Assembly (NCBI GenBank): GCA_943908365.1
Contig: CALTTH010000015.1
Location: 1-64,000 of the forward strand
DNA from: an uncultured Hyphomicrobiales bacterium
GTDB taxonomy: Bacteria; Pseudomonadota; Alphaproteobacteria; Rhizobiales; Rhizobiaceae
Length of the DNA: 64,000 nt
Direction of reading: 5' to 3'
Below the pieces are notes generated by a model, which was not told where the DNA came from, searched no databases, and saw only the letters and a list, made by a program, of their open reading frames with translations. The translations under genes were made by a program, and so were the position numbers. Shown one piece after another: positions 1-8,300 of this stretch. Position 1 is the stretch's first letter. Each line of letters opens with the position of its first letter.

Positions 1-1322
1 TGGCGGAGGCGGGCTTTGCCGAATATACGACACCGATCCTGACGGCCTCGTCGCCGGAAGGCGCACGCGACTTCCTCGTGCCGAGCCGCATCCACGAAGG
101 CAAGTTCTTCGCCCTGCCGCAGGCCCCGCAGCAGTATAAACAGCTTCTGATGGTTGCCGGTTTCGACCGCTACTTCCAGATCGCGCCGTGCTTCCGCGAC
201 GAAGACCCGCGTGCTGACCGTCTGCCGGGCGAGTTCTACCAGCTCGACGTGGAAATGAGCTTCGTGACGCAGGAAGACGTCTGGGCGACGATGGAGCCGA
301 TGATGACGTCGGTTCTGGAGCAGTTTGCCGAAGGCAAGCCGGTGACGAAAGAATGGCCGCGCATTCCTTACGACGAAGCAATCCGCAAATATGGTTCCGA
401 CAAGCCGGACCTGCGCAACCCGATCGTCATGCAGGCCGTGACCGAGCACTTCGCCGGTTCCGGCTTCAAGGTCTTCGCCAATATGATCGCGTCGAACCCG
501 AAGGTCGAAGTCTGGGCAATCCCTGCCAAGACCGGCGGCAGCCGCGCGTTCTGCGACCGCATGAATGCCTGGGCGCAGGGCCAGGGCCAGCCAGGTCTCG
601 GCTATATCTTCTGGAAGGAAGAAGACGGCAAGATCGCAGGCTCTGGTCCGCTCGCCAAGAATATCGGCGAGGAACGCACCGAGGCACTGCGCACGCAGCT
701 TGGCCTGGAAGCAGGTGACGCCTGCTTCTTCGTGGCGGGCGATCCTGCCAAGTTCTACAAGTTTGCCGGTGAAGCCCGCACCCGCGCCGGTGAGGAACTG
801 AACCTCGTCGATCGCGACCGCTTCGAGCTCTGCTGGATCGTCGACTTCCCCTTCTTTGAATATAACGAAGAAGACAAGAAAATCGACTTTGCCCACAACC
901 CCTTCTCGATGCCGCAGGGTGGTATGGAAGCGCTGGACGGTCAGGACCCGCTGTCGATCAAGGCCTACCAGTATGATGCCGTCTGCAACGGCTTCGAGAT
1001 TGCATCGGGCTCCATCCGTAACCAGTCGCCTGAACTGATGGTTAAGGCGTTCGAAAAGGTCGGTCTCAGCCAAGCGGACGTTGAAGAGCGCTTCGGCGGC
1101 CTCTACCGTGCCTTCCAATACGGCGCGCCTCCACATGGCGGTTGCGCTTTCGGTATCGACCGTGTGGTCATGCTGCTGGTCGGTGCAAAGAACCTGCGCG
1201 AAATCACGTTGTTTCCGATGAACCAGCAGGCACAGGACCTTTTGATGAACGCACCGTCGCCGGCAACGCCGACACAGCTTCGCGAACTGGCCCTGCGCGT
1301 CGTTCCGTCCAAGAAGGACTGA
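1..1322 (+). CDS. aspS: Aspartyl-tRNA synthetase, 3' part (5' end outside window)
   Basis: Class II aminoacyl-tRNA synthetase that charges tRNA-Asp (or tRNA-Asp/Asn) with aspartate in the cytoplasm. The reading frame is open from base 3, so the gene starts upstream of the window and about 440 C-terminal codons are present; the bacterial enzyme is usually near 590 residues. Visible class II signatures are the motif 2 region FRDEDPRADR followed by EFYQLDVEMSF, and the motif 3 region GCAFGIDRVVMLL near the C-terminus. The bacterial GAD insertion lies between them. The FUSC-type gene follows after 3 bases, so the two may be co-transcribed. Family assignment is secure. Whether the enzyme is discriminating or non-discriminating cannot be told from this part. 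Confidence 0.97.
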   Translation, partial: AEAGFAEYTTPILTASSPEGARDFLVPSRIHEGKFFALPQAPQQYKQLLMVAGFDRYFQIAPCFRDEDPRADRLPGEFYQLDVEMSFVTQEDVWATMEPMMTSVLEQFAEGKPVTKEWPRIPYDEAIRKYGSDKPDLRNPIVMQAVTEHFAGSGFKVFANMIASNPKVEVWAIPAKTGGSRAFCDRMNAWAQGQGQPGLGYIFWKEEDGKIAGSGPLAKNIGEERTEALRTQLGLEAGDACFFVAGDPAKFYKFAGEARTRAGEELNLVDRDRFELCWIVDFPFFEYNEEDKKIDFAHNPFSMPQGGMEALDGQDPLSIKAYQYDAVCNGFEIASGSIRNQSPELMVKAFEKVGLSQADVEERFGGLYRAFQYGAPPHGGCAFGIDRVVMLLVGAKNLREITLFPMNQQAQDLLMNAPSPATPTQLRELALRVVPSKKD

Positions 1323-1325
1323 TCG

Positions 1326-1802
1326 ATGCTCAGGCAGATCGCCGAGCGTCTCCGATCAGCTTTCACCCGTGCACTTGCGGCAGCCCTGGCTGCCGCTTTT
1401 GCGTTCTGGGCCTCGCGACATCTGCTCGGCCATCAGCAGCCCGTCTTCGCTGCAATCAGTGCGCTGATCTGTCTGGCGCCGGGCATTCCTAGCCAGATCC
1501 GGCAGGGCATGGGATTGATCGTCGGTGTGACGGTGGGCATTCTCGTGGGCGAGCTTGCGCTGTTCATCCCGGCGGAACTCGCGGCGGTTCGGATGGCGTC
1601 AGCAACCTTCGTTGCCATGATGATCGCTGCTGCCTTCGGAATGGCGCCTGTGGTGCCGATACAGGCCGGAGCGTCTGCCATGCTGGTGCTGTTGATGGGA
1701 GCGCAGGTCGCGGGTCTTGCGCGCTTTCTCGACGTACTGATCGGTGTCTCTACAGGTCTGATCGTGGCGTTCGTGTTCTTCCGTGAACGGTTGAAGTTTT
1801 AA
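1326..1802 (+). CDS. FUSC/aromatic-acid-exporter-like membrane protein
   Basis: Small integral membrane protein of 158 residues with about five hydrophobic segments, resembling the N-terminal membrane half of FUSC/ArAE (DUF939-like) proteins. Those are thought to export aromatic acids or other small molecules, but the short single-domain form has no defined substrate. It starts with ATG three bases after the aspS stop, suggesting translational coupling. A bidirectional hairpin lies just after the stop. The family call rests on the arrangement of hydrophobic helices and the stretch HQQPVFAAISALICLAPG. Function is inferred only. Confidence 0.7.
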   Translation: MLRQIAERLRSAFTRALAAALAAAFAFWASRHLLGHQQPVFAAISALICLAPGIPSQIRQGMGLIVGVTVGILVGELALFIPAELAAVRMASATFVAMMIAAAFGMAPVVPIQAGASAMLVLLMGAQVAGLARFLDVLIGVSTGLIVAFVFFRERLKF

Positions 1803-1836
1803 AGCGTTTCTGGCGCTGCTGGCCGCAAACAATAAA

Positions 1837-1867
1837 AAGCAGCGGAGGCGATCAGCCTCCACTGCTT
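1837..1867. terminator. Bidirectional terminator between convergent genes
   Basis: Inverted repeat with 13-base arms (1837-1849 and 1855-1867, one mismatch) around a 5-base loop. It sits between the FUSC-like gene on the plus strand and the queuosine transporter gene on the minus strand. An A-rich run on the left arm becomes a U-run for minus-strand transcripts. Confidence 0.75.
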
Positions 1868-1904
1868 CATTTCTTCATCTCAGACTTGATTGAGTGATAC
1901 TGGC

Positions 1905-2540
1905 TCAGACCGAGCGTGCTGGAGGCATGGGCTTCAGCGTGTTCATCAGAGCGCCGTAGGGCAGCAAGAGGACGAGGCCTACCAGAACCTTGACCGACAG
2001 GTCGCCAAGCGCCCAGGAGACCCAGCGTGGGGCTTCAGTTGAGAAGATGCCAAGGATCGGCGCGTTCTCGATGGCGAAGGTATCATTCGGGCCGATGAAG
2101 GCGAAGCTCGCTGCAAAGGCGATGGAGAAGAAGAGGGCGGTATCCAGCACGGATCCGAACATGGAGCCCGCCAGAGGTGCACGCCACCAGCTTTGGCGAC
2201 GCAGGCGATTGAAGACGGATATATCCAGCAGCTGGCCGATCAGATATGCGGTACCGGATGCAATCGCGATCCGCTGCAGCGAGGTCCAGAAGGACAGCGT
2301 GACGCCAACGACAAAGCCCGCCAGCACGACACGGCGCGCAATGGAGGGGCCGAACTGCCGGTTGGTCAGATCGGTCACCAGAAAGGCGATAGGGTAGGTG
2401 AAGGCACCCCACGTCAGCAGATCACCAAGACTGATGCCGAGCAGAGTTCCGGACAGCGGATATTGAACGAGGATATTCGATGCGACGACGACGAGGGTCA
2501 TCAGCAGCACGTAGATAAGCGTTTGGCGCAGGTAAGGCAT
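1905..2540 (-). CDS. yhhQ: Queuosine precursor transporter, VUT/YhhQ family
   Basis: Inner-membrane carrier of the VUT (DUF165, YhhQ/QPTR) family, which imports the queuosine precursors preQ0, preQ1 or queuine. The protein has 211 residues from the ATG at 2540, about six hydrophobic segments, and the family-typical stretches TYPIAFLVTDLTNR and SVLDTALFFS. An in-frame upstream extension is open to 2696 but lacks family similarity. The ATG at 2540 fits the usual short N-terminus, and AGGA lies seven bases before it. The leader just before this start can fold as a small preQ1-like pseudoknot (separate entry), which supports the assignment. It is convergent with the FUSC-like gene. Confidence 0.9.
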   Translation of the reverse strand: MPYLRQTLIYVLLMTLVVVASNILVQYPLSGTLLGISLGDLLTWGAFTYPIAFLVTDLTNRQFGPSIARRVVLAGFVVGVTLSFWTSLQRIAIASGTAYLIGQLLDISVFNRLRRQSWWRAPLAGSMFGSVLDTALFFSIAFAASFAFIGPNDTFAIENAPILGIFSTEAPRWVSWALGDLSVKVLVGLVLLLPYGALMNTLKPMPPARSV

Positions 2541-2566
2541 TTTTTTATCCTGGGTGATGCCACCAG
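2536..2566 (-). promoter_or_regulatory. Candidate preQ1-I-type riboswitch overlapping the yhhQ start
   Basis: Read on the minus strand, a 4-bp stem CTGG (2566-2563)/CCAG (2553-2550) encloses the loop TGGCATCAC. It is followed by the A-rich tail GATAAAAAA and then ATGCC. The loop bases GGCAU can pair perfectly with AUGCC, which contains the start codon. The result is an H-type pseudoknot with an A-rich crossing loop, as in preQ1-I aptamers, and CAUCAC/CC resembles their CUACAC/CC segment. The AGGA ribosome site lies inside the fold, so control would be translational. The structure is read by eye; the class assignment is inference. Confidence 0.55.
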
Positions 2567-2672
2567 TTAGAGCGAACATATGCAAGCGGCGAGCCGTCTC
2601 AGACAGCGATGCAGCCTTGCGCGAAAAACGGGGAAGCTGGATGCAAAGGCATGCGCTACTCCCCAAACAGAC

Positions 2673-2707
2673 AAAAGGCTTGAGCGGCAGAGCCATTCAA
2701 GCCTTTT
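2673..2707 (-). terminator. Terminator of rpmB
   Basis: Perfect 11-base inverted repeat (2673-2683 with 2697-2707) flanked by A and T runs, just after the rpmB stop in the minus-strand direction. It separates rpmB from the yhhQ leader. Confidence 0.85.
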
Positions 2708-2733
2708 GAAAAGGATAGACGTCCGAGCAGCGA

Positions 2734-3024
2734 TTAAGCGGCTTCAGCGGTCTTCTTTGCGATCTGGCGACGCAGCAGGCGGGCGCGCATCGAGAGATCG
2801 TTTTCGTCAGACTTCAAAAGGAAGGCATCGAGGCCGCCACGATGTTCAACGGAGCGAAGAGCGGCTGCGGAAACGCGCAGACGGAAACGCTGGCCGAGAG
2901 AATCGGAAATCAGAGTCACCTGGCAAAGGTTCGGGAGGAACCGGCGCTTGGTTCTGTTATTGGCGTGGCTGACGTTATTGCCCGTCTGGACGCCCTTGCC
3001 GGTCAATTCGCATACACGGGACAT
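2734..3024 (-). CDS. rpmB: 50S ribosomal protein L28
   Basis: Large-subunit ribosomal protein bL28 of 96 residues, the length usual in alphaproteobacteria. It begins MSRVCELTGKG and contains NVSHANNRTKRRF, both hallmarks of L28, and ends in a basic tail. It is transcribed alone on the minus strand and ends in a strong terminator. The divergent region to the DUF3108 gene is about 250 bases. The assignment is secure. Confidence 0.98.
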   Translation of the reverse strand: MSRVCELTGKGVQTGNNVSHANNRTKRRFLPNLCQVTLISDSLGQRFRLRVSAAALRSVEHRGGLDAFLLKSDENDLSMRARLLRRQIAKKTAEAA

Positions 3025-3274
3025 GGGTACACCTATTCGTTGTCACTGTATGGCTATCAGTCTGCTCTCCGGCAAAATCCGGTTTGCAATCCAACAGCCG
3101 ATGATTGGAAAGTTGCGGTTCTATAGTCAGGCCTGCCCGTGCAGTCAAGCCGCTCGCGCCGTTTTGTGCGCGATTTCACCGGTTTTGCTGTGGCTTCCGC
3201 TTTTTTATTGCCACAAGTCAGCGTATATGATCGCCGGAAGTGCGCGGCTTTTGGTGCCGCCGAGGTTTATCTTC

Positions 3275-4048
3275 ATGATCGTCAATGCACAAAGACTTTT
3301 TGCCGCCGCAGCGCTGGTGCTTTGCGGCCTCACGCCATCCTTCGCTGCCGAATCGCGCCATGACAGCGAATATTCCATCGCGCTTGGGATTTTACCGATC
3401 GCGCGCGCCAATTTCTCGACGAAGATGAACGGCTCGACCTATTCGATTTCCGGCTCTTTCAGTTCCGCAGGTATCGCCAGCGTGCTGAAGGATATCTCCG
3501 GCAAGACCACCGTGTCCGGCGCAAAGCGCGGCAATCGCATGCAGGCCAATGAATATTCTCTGGTCTACAAGGACGGCAAGCGCACCCGCACCTATGATGT
3601 GCAGTATCGCAACGGCAATGTCACGTCCACGACCATCGATCCGGCACCGAAATCCCGGCCAGACAATTGGGTGGATGTGAAGGATCGCGACCTGCGCTCC
3701 GTGCTCGATCCGATTTCCGGCCTGATCTTCCCGGTGGGCGGGCGCATCTGCCCGAGCCGCCTGCCGATTTATGACGGCGAGTCGCGTCTTGATCTGGTGT
3801 TGAGTTCAAGTGGAACGAAGCCGTTCAAGACCAACGGGTATTCAGGCGACGCCGTTGTCTGCAATATGCGTTATGTACCGAAATCCGGCTTCCGCAAGGG
3901 CCGCAAGGACATCGAATTTCTGAAGTCGATCTCCATGGAAGTGTGGTTTGCCAAGGCCAACAATATGGACGTCTACGCACCGGTCTATGCCCGCATTCCG
4001 ACGAAGGTCGGCCAAGTCTACATCACCGCCACGAAATATGGCGGCTGA
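3275..4048 (+). CDS. DUF3108 family exported protein
   Basis: Exported protein of 257 residues from the ATG at 3275. The N-terminus is a signal peptide (MIVNAQRLFAAAALVLCGL, cleavage likely after PSFA-A). The rest is beta-rich and matches the DUF3108 pattern, with SEYSIALGILPIARANFS near the start and VWFAKANNMDVYAPVYARIPTKVG near the end. The open frame extends upstream to 2948, but that part overlaps the rpmB promoter side and lacks a signal sequence, so the later start was chosen. Members are periplasmic or outer-membrane-associated with no firm biochemical function. It is convergent with the cupin gene 12 bases away. Confidence 0.8.
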   Translation: MIVNAQRLFAAAALVLCGLTPSFAAESRHDSEYSIALGILPIARANFSTKMNGSTYSISGSFSSAGIASVLKDISGKTTVSGAKRGNRMQANEYSLVYKDGKRTRTYDVQYRNGNVTSTTIDPAPKSRPDNWVDVKDRDLRSVLDPISGLIFPVGGRICPSRLPIYDGESRLDLVLSSSGTKPFKTNGYSGDAVVCNMRYVPKSGFRKGRKDIEFLKSISMEVWFAKANNMDVYAPVYARIPTKVGQVYITATKYGG

Positions 4049-4059
4049 TGTCGAAAGGA

Positions 4060-4491
4060 TTAGCCTGGCTCCCAGCCGGGTTCGGCCATGACGAAACTGT
4101 CGAACACGAAGCCCGGCGCCACCGTGCAGCCGACAAGCGTGAAATCGCCAAGGCTTTCTGCGGCCTGCCACCAGTTTGCCGGAACGATCGCCTGCGGTTG
4201 CTCGCCGTCAAGCACCGCAGGCCCAAGCCGCACGGTCGTGACACGCTTGCCGTCCTCTGACAAATGAAGCGATAGCGGCGCGCCGGCATAGTGGTGCCAG
4301 ATTTCAACCGCATCGATCACCTTATGCCAGTGCGAGCGTTGGCCTTTTTCGAGCAGATAATAGATCGCCGTCGAGTTGCCTCGCTCTTCTCCATCGGAAT
4401 CGCGAAAGGTCTGGCGATAAAAGCCGCCTTCGGGATGCGGTTCGAGGTTGAGCGCGGCGATAATGGCGGCGGCAGACGGTTCTATTGCCAT
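4060..4491 (-). CDS. Cupin family protein (DUF985)
   Basis: Small cytosolic cupin of 143 residues of the DUF985/cupin_5 family. Signature stretches are LEPHPEGGFYRQTFRD near the N-terminus, SHWHKVIDAVEIWHHYAGAP with probable metal-binding histidines, and GWEPG at the C-terminus. The start codon overlaps the gloB stop by one base (TGATG), so the two genes are translationally coupled. The family has no settled reaction; sugar or nucleotide-sugar handling has been suggested. The domain call is firm and the function open. Confidence 0.85.
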   Translation of the reverse strand: MAIEPSAAAIIAALNLEPHPEGGFYRQTFRDSDGEERGNSTAIYYLLEKGQRSHWHKVIDAVEIWHHYAGAPLSLHLSEDGKRVTTVRLGPAVLDGEQPQAIVPANWWQAAESLGDFTLVGCTVAPGFVFDSFVMAEPGWEPG

Positions 4492-5261
4492 CAGAACTTG
4501 TCCTTGCGGGCTCTGATCTCGGCAAAGACCTCCTCGTCGGTCGCGCCGTCCAAACCAAGATGGGCGCGAATGCTGGCATCAGCCACGCGCATATAGGGGT
4601 TGGTTTGTTTTTCGAGCGCAATGGTCGTCGGAATGGTGAAGCGGCCCTCGTTGCGCAACGCTTCGACTTCGCGCAGGCGGCGCGTCAATGCCTCATTTTC
4701 CGGATCGACGGTAACCGCGAAGCGCGCATTCGAAAGCGTGTATTCATGGCCGAAATAGACCTGCGTCTCGTCCGGCAGCGCCATCAGCTTCTGGAAGGAG
4801 TGCCACATGTCCGCGGCGGGACGCTCGAACAGGCGACCGCAGCCCATGGCAAACAGCGTATCGGCGGCAAAGAGAAGGTCATCATCGGGAAGATAGTAGC
4901 AGATATGTCCGGCGGTATGTCCCGGCGTTGAGATGATCTGTACGCGGCGTCCGGCAATCTCGAATTCGTCGCCGTCGGCTGCGGTCTTGTCGAGACCGGG
5001 AATGGCGATAGCCTCGTCATGCGGTCCACGGATTTCGCAGTGGAAACGTTCTTTCAAAGCGAGATTGGCGTCCACATGATCCTGGTGGTGGTGGGTCGTG
5101 AAAATGTGGGTCAGCTGCCAGCCGCGGCGGTTAAGCGCGTCGAGAATCGGCGCTTCCTCGGGGGCGTCGATGGAAATCGTCGTGCCGCTTTCGCTGTCAT
5201 GCAACAGCACGCCGAAATTGTCGCTTCGGCACGGAAAGACCTCGATATCCAGCGGCTTCAT
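4491..5261 (-). CDS. gloB: Hydroxyacylglutathione hydrolase (glyoxalase II)
   Basis: Cytosolic zinc metallo-beta-lactamase-fold enzyme that hydrolyses S-lactoylglutathione to lactate and glutathione in methylglyoxal detoxification. The 256-residue length is normal. The metal-binding motif THHHQDHVD lies near residues 56-64. Further ligands are in STPGHTAGHICYY and FAADTLF, and FGHEYTLSNARFA is the glutathione-binding signature. It starts at ATG 5261, divergent from the methyltransferase gene, and is coupled to the cupin gene downstream. The assignment is secure. Confidence 0.95.
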   Translation of the reverse strand: MKPLDIEVFPCRSDNFGVLLHDSESGTTISIDAPEEAPILDALNRRGWQLTHIFTTHHHQDHVDANLALKERFHCEIRGPHDEAIAIPGLDKTAADGDEFEIAGRRVQIISTPGHTAGHICYYLPDDDLLFAADTLFAMGCGRLFERPAADMWHSFQKLMALPDETQVYFGHEYTLSNARFAVTVDPENEALTRRLREVEALRNEGRFTIPTTIALEKQTNPYMRVADASIRAHLGLDGATDEEVFAEIRARKDKF

Positions 5262-5316
5262 GGTTCGCTCCCTTCACTCGCATTAAAAACCAGTCTCCTC
5301 TATTTAGGTGAAGCGT

Positions 5317-5340
5317 GCTTGAAGTCCAAGCTTGAAGTCC
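5317..5340. repeat. Tandem 11-bp direct repeat in a divergent promoter
   Basis: The 11-mer GCTTGAAGTCC occurs at 5317-5327 and again at 5330-5340, a 13-base period. It lies in the 104-base divergent region between gloB and the methyltransferase gene. It could be a regulator site or chance. Confidence 0.4.
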
Positions 5341-5365
5341 TTTCGCGAGCCGCTACATTCCAGCC

Positions 5366-6139
5366 ATGAACACCGATATCGTTGATCTGCGCGAATTCTA
5401 TCATTCCCCGCTTGGCCGTTCTGCCGAACAGGCGATCACCATGGCGCTTTCGACGCTCTGGCCGTCTCTTCCAGATGAGCGGCTGGTGGGGCTCGGCTAT
5501 GCCGTGCCGTTTCTCGACCGGTTTCGTCATGATACCGAGCGCACCTTTGCCTTCATGCCCGCGGGGCAGGGTGCGGTGAACTGGCCTGCGGGTGAGCTTT
5601 CTTCCACTGCGCTGGTGTTCGACGAGGAACTGCCGCTCCCCGATTCATCCATTGATCGCGTGCTGATGATCCACTCGCTCGAATTCGTCGAAAATCCTCG
5701 TGAGGCGCTGAAGGAGCTTTGGCGGGTGCTGGCGCCTGGCGGGCGTCTGGTCATCGTCGTGCCGAACCGGCGTGGCGTCTGGGCGCGCGTGGAGCATACG
5801 CCCTTTGGTTCTGGCCGACCCTATTCCCGCAGCCAGTTGACGGCACTTCTGCGCGAGACGAATTTCACCCCTGGCGCCTCGTCCGAAGCGCTGTTCTTCC
5901 CGCCGTCCAAGGTCCGGTCCGTTCTGAAGTTCCGTCGCTATCTCGAAACGATGGGGCGAAGGCTCTGGCCGGTCTTTTCCGGTGTGATCATCGTGGAAGC
6001 CCAAAAGCGTCTGTATCAGGGGCTACCCGTGACGCAGCGTGCGTCCCGCCGCGTCTTCGTGCCAGTGCTGGCGCCGCAGGGCGTGCCAAGCACCCGGGTG
6101 AAATTGACGCATGACCTTAAGCAGCAAAAGATGCGCTGA
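5366..6139 (+). CDS. Class I SAM-dependent methyltransferase
   Basis: Methyltransferase of the Methyltransf_11 type, 257 residues. The recognisable core is ELPLPDSSIDRVLMIHSLEF (motif II region) followed by LKELWRVLAPGGRLVIVVPNRRG (post-motif strand and loop). The N-terminal SAM motif I is degenerate, which is common in this rhizobial group next to gloB. Substrate is unknown. It is divergent from gloB, and a stand-alone promoter is likely in the intervening 104 bases. Confidence 0.8.
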   Translation: MNTDIVDLREFYHSPLGRSAEQAITMALSTLWPSLPDERLVGLGYAVPFLDRFRHDTERTFAFMPAGQGAVNWPAGELSSTALVFDEELPLPDSSIDRVLMIHSLEFVENPREALKELWRVLAPGGRLVIVVPNRRGVWARVEHTPFGSGRPYSRSQLTALLRETNFTPGASSEALFFPPSKVRSVLKFRRYLETMGRRLWPVFSGVIIVEAQKRLYQGLPVTQRASRRVFVPVLAPQGVPSTRVKLTHDLKQQKMR

Positions 6140-6222
6140 TACTCGACAAAGGGCTGCTTCCAGTCTAATGCCTTCGGCATTGTCAGGCCGGATTTCCCGG
6201 TGCTTTTCCGAAGGTCGATGAA

Positions 6223-7329
6223 ATGAGTGCAGAGCTTAACCAACCTGTTCCACGTCCAGGCATCCTGGATATCGCCGCTTATGTTCCGGGTAAGGAGCAT
6301 GTGGACGGTGTGGAGAAGGTCTATAAGCTCTCCTCCAATGAAACGCCGCTCGGACCAAGCCCCAAAGCCATCGAAGCTTTCAGGGCGGCGGCCTCCAACC
6401 TGGAGATCTATCCGGACGGTCAGGCTGTGGCGCTGCGTCAGGCGATTGCCGATGTTCACGGCCTGAACCCGGCCAACATCATCTGCGGCAATGGTTCGGA
6501 TGAATTGCTCGGGCTGCTCTGCCACGTCTATCTTGGCGCCGGCGACGAGGCGATCATCACCGAGCATGGCTTTCTCGTCTACAAGATCCAGATCATGGGC
6601 GCAGGCGCCACGCCGGTCACCGTCAAGGAAACGGATTGCACGGTCGATGTCGACGCGATCATCGACGCGGTTACGCCAAGGACGAAGATGGTGTTCATTG
6701 CCAATCCCGGCAATCCCACGGGCACCTACATTCCCGTGTCCGAAATCCGCCGCCTGCAGGCGACGCTGCCGAAAAATGTCATCCTGGTTCTCGACGCGGC
6801 CTACGCCGAATATGTGCGCAAGAACGATTACGAGGCGGGACTTGAGCTTGTTTCCGGTAACGGCAACGTCGTCATGACCCGTACCTTCTCCAAGGTCTAT
6901 GGTCTGGCGGCGCTGCGCGTCGGCTGGATGTATGCACCGGCTGCCATCATCGATGCGCTGAACCGCGTGCGTGGACCGTTCAACATGAATGCGCCAGCGA
7001 TTGCTGCCGGTGCCGCTGCCATCCGCGATCAGGCCTTCATGCAGGAGGCAGTGGCACATAATCTGCACTGGCTCGACCGACTGACCTCGGTCTTCACCGA
7101 GCTTGGCCTCAAGGTCACGCCGTCCGTCACCAACTTCGTTCTCATCCATTTCCCGGATCAGGATGGCAAGCGTGCAGCCGACGCCGACGAATTCCTGAGC
7201 CGTCGTGGCTATATCTTACGTGCCGTGCGGGGTTACGGTTTTGCCAATGCGCTTCGCATGACAGTCGGCTCGGAAGAAGCCAATCTCGGCGTTATTGCAG
7301 CGCTTAAAGAGTTCATGGATCAGGCGTGA
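6223..7329 (+). CDS. hisC: Histidinol-phosphate / aromatic aminotransferase
   Basis: PLP-dependent fold-type I aminotransferase of 368 residues, HisC family. It transaminates histidinol-phosphate and, in many bacteria, prephenate or aromatic keto acids. Visible features are SSNETPLGPSP near the N-terminus, NPGNPTGTYI, DAAYAEYV with the cofactor aspartate, and RTFSKVYGLAALRVGW carrying the Schiff-base lysine. The stop overlaps the tyrC start (TGATG). The pairing with tyrC suggests that this copy serves tyrosine/phenylalanine synthesis at least as much as histidine synthesis. Confidence 0.92.
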   Translation: MSAELNQPVPRPGILDIAAYVPGKEHVDGVEKVYKLSSNETPLGPSPKAIEAFRAAASNLEIYPDGQAVALRQAIADVHGLNPANIICGNGSDELLGLLCHVYLGAGDEAIITEHGFLVYKIQIMGAGATPVTVKETDCTVDVDAIIDAVTPRTKMVFIANPGNPTGTYIPVSEIRRLQATLPKNVILVLDAAYAEYVRKNDYEAGLELVSGNGNVVMTRTFSKVYGLAALRVGWMYAPAAIIDALNRVRGPFNMNAPAIAAGAAAIRDQAFMQEAVAHNLHWLDRLTSVFTELGLKVTPSVTNFVLIHFPDQDGKRAADADEFLSRRGYILRAVRGYGFANALRMTVGSEEANLGVIAALKEFMDQA

Positions 7330-8258
7330 TGGCAGGCATTCTGTTCGAACGCATCGCGCTGATCGGCATCGGCCTCATCGGCTCGTCGATTGCCCGCGAT
7401 ATCAAGGAACTCGGCCTTGCTCGCGAGGTCGTCGTCTCCACACGCCGGGAAGAAACGCTGAAGCGTGCCGAGGAGCTGAAACTCGGCACCTCCTACACCG
7501 TTTCGGTCGCCGATGCGGTGAGCGACGCCGATCTCATCATCGTCTCGGTTCCCGTTGGCGCATCCGAAGAGGTGGCAAAGCAGATTGCGCCGCACTTGAA
7601 GGCGGGCGCGATCGTCACCGATGTCGGTTCCACCAAGGCATCCGTGATTGCCCAGATGGCGCCGCATATGCCGGAGCATGTGCATTTCATTCCGGGCCAC
7701 CCCTTGGCGGGGACGGAAAAATCCGGCCCGGATGCCGGGTTTGCCGGTCTCTTCCGCGATCGCTGGTGCATTTTCACGCCGCTGCCCGGCACGGATGCCG
7801 CCGCTCTCGATCGTCTCAAAGGCTTCTGGCTGGCGCTCGGTTCTCGCGTGGATGAGATGGACCCGGAGCATCACGACAAGGTGCTGGCCATCGTCTCGCA
7901 TCTTCCCCACATCATCGCCTACAACATCGTCGGCACGGCGGACGATCTTTCGACGGTAACGGAATCGGAAGTCATCAAATACTCCGCCTCGGGCTTCCGC
8001 GATTTCACCCGACTGGCGGCGTCCGACCCGACCATGTGGCGCGATATCTGCCTGCACAACAAGGACGCGATCCTGGAAATGCTGGCGCGGTTTTCGGAAG
8101 ACCTGGCCTATCTGCAGCGGGCAATTCGCTGGGGCGAGGGCGACAAGCTGTTCGAGCTTTTCACCCGCACCCGTGCTGTCCGACGCTCCATTATCCAGGC
8201 GGGTCAGGATGTCGACGCACCGGACTTTGGCCGTCATTCGCTCGACCAGAAGAAGTAA
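7329..8258 (+). CDS. tyrC: Prephenate/arogenate dehydrogenase
   Basis: NAD(P)-dependent TyrA-type dehydrogenase of 309 residues, which oxidatively decarboxylates prephenate or arogenate in tyrosine synthesis. The Rossmann motif is IALIGIGLIGSSIARD near residues 8-23. The central stretch HFIPGHPLAGTEKSGP and the helical region HDKVLAIVSHLPHIIAYN are family hallmarks. A GTG at 7326 is possible, but the ATG at 7329 overlaps the hisC stop and is the likelier start. It forms an operon with hisC. Confidence 0.93.
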   Translation: MAGILFERIALIGIGLIGSSIARDIKELGLAREVVVSTRREETLKRAEELKLGTSYTVSVADAVSDADLIIVSVPVGASEEVAKQIAPHLKAGAIVTDVGSTKASVIAQMAPHMPEHVHFIPGHPLAGTEKSGPDAGFAGLFRDRWCIFTPLPGTDAAALDRLKGFWLALGSRVDEMDPEHHDKVLAIVSHLPHIIAYNIVGTADDLSTVTESEVIKYSASGFRDFTRLAASDPTMWRDICLHNKDAILEMLARFSEDLAYLQRAIRWGEGDKLFELFTRTRAVRRSIIQAGQDVDAPDFGRHSLDQKK

Positions 8259-8280
8259 GCGCTGTTTGAGTCTCGGTGTA

Positions 8281-8300
8281 CCCCGATCGTCAGATCGGGG
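8281..8300. terminator. Possible hairpin between convergent genes
   Basis: CCCCGAT (8281-8287) and ATCGGGG (8294-8300) form a 7-bp stem between tyrC and the last codons of the DUF2125 gene. There is no clear U-run, so a terminator role is uncertain. Confidence 0.4.
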
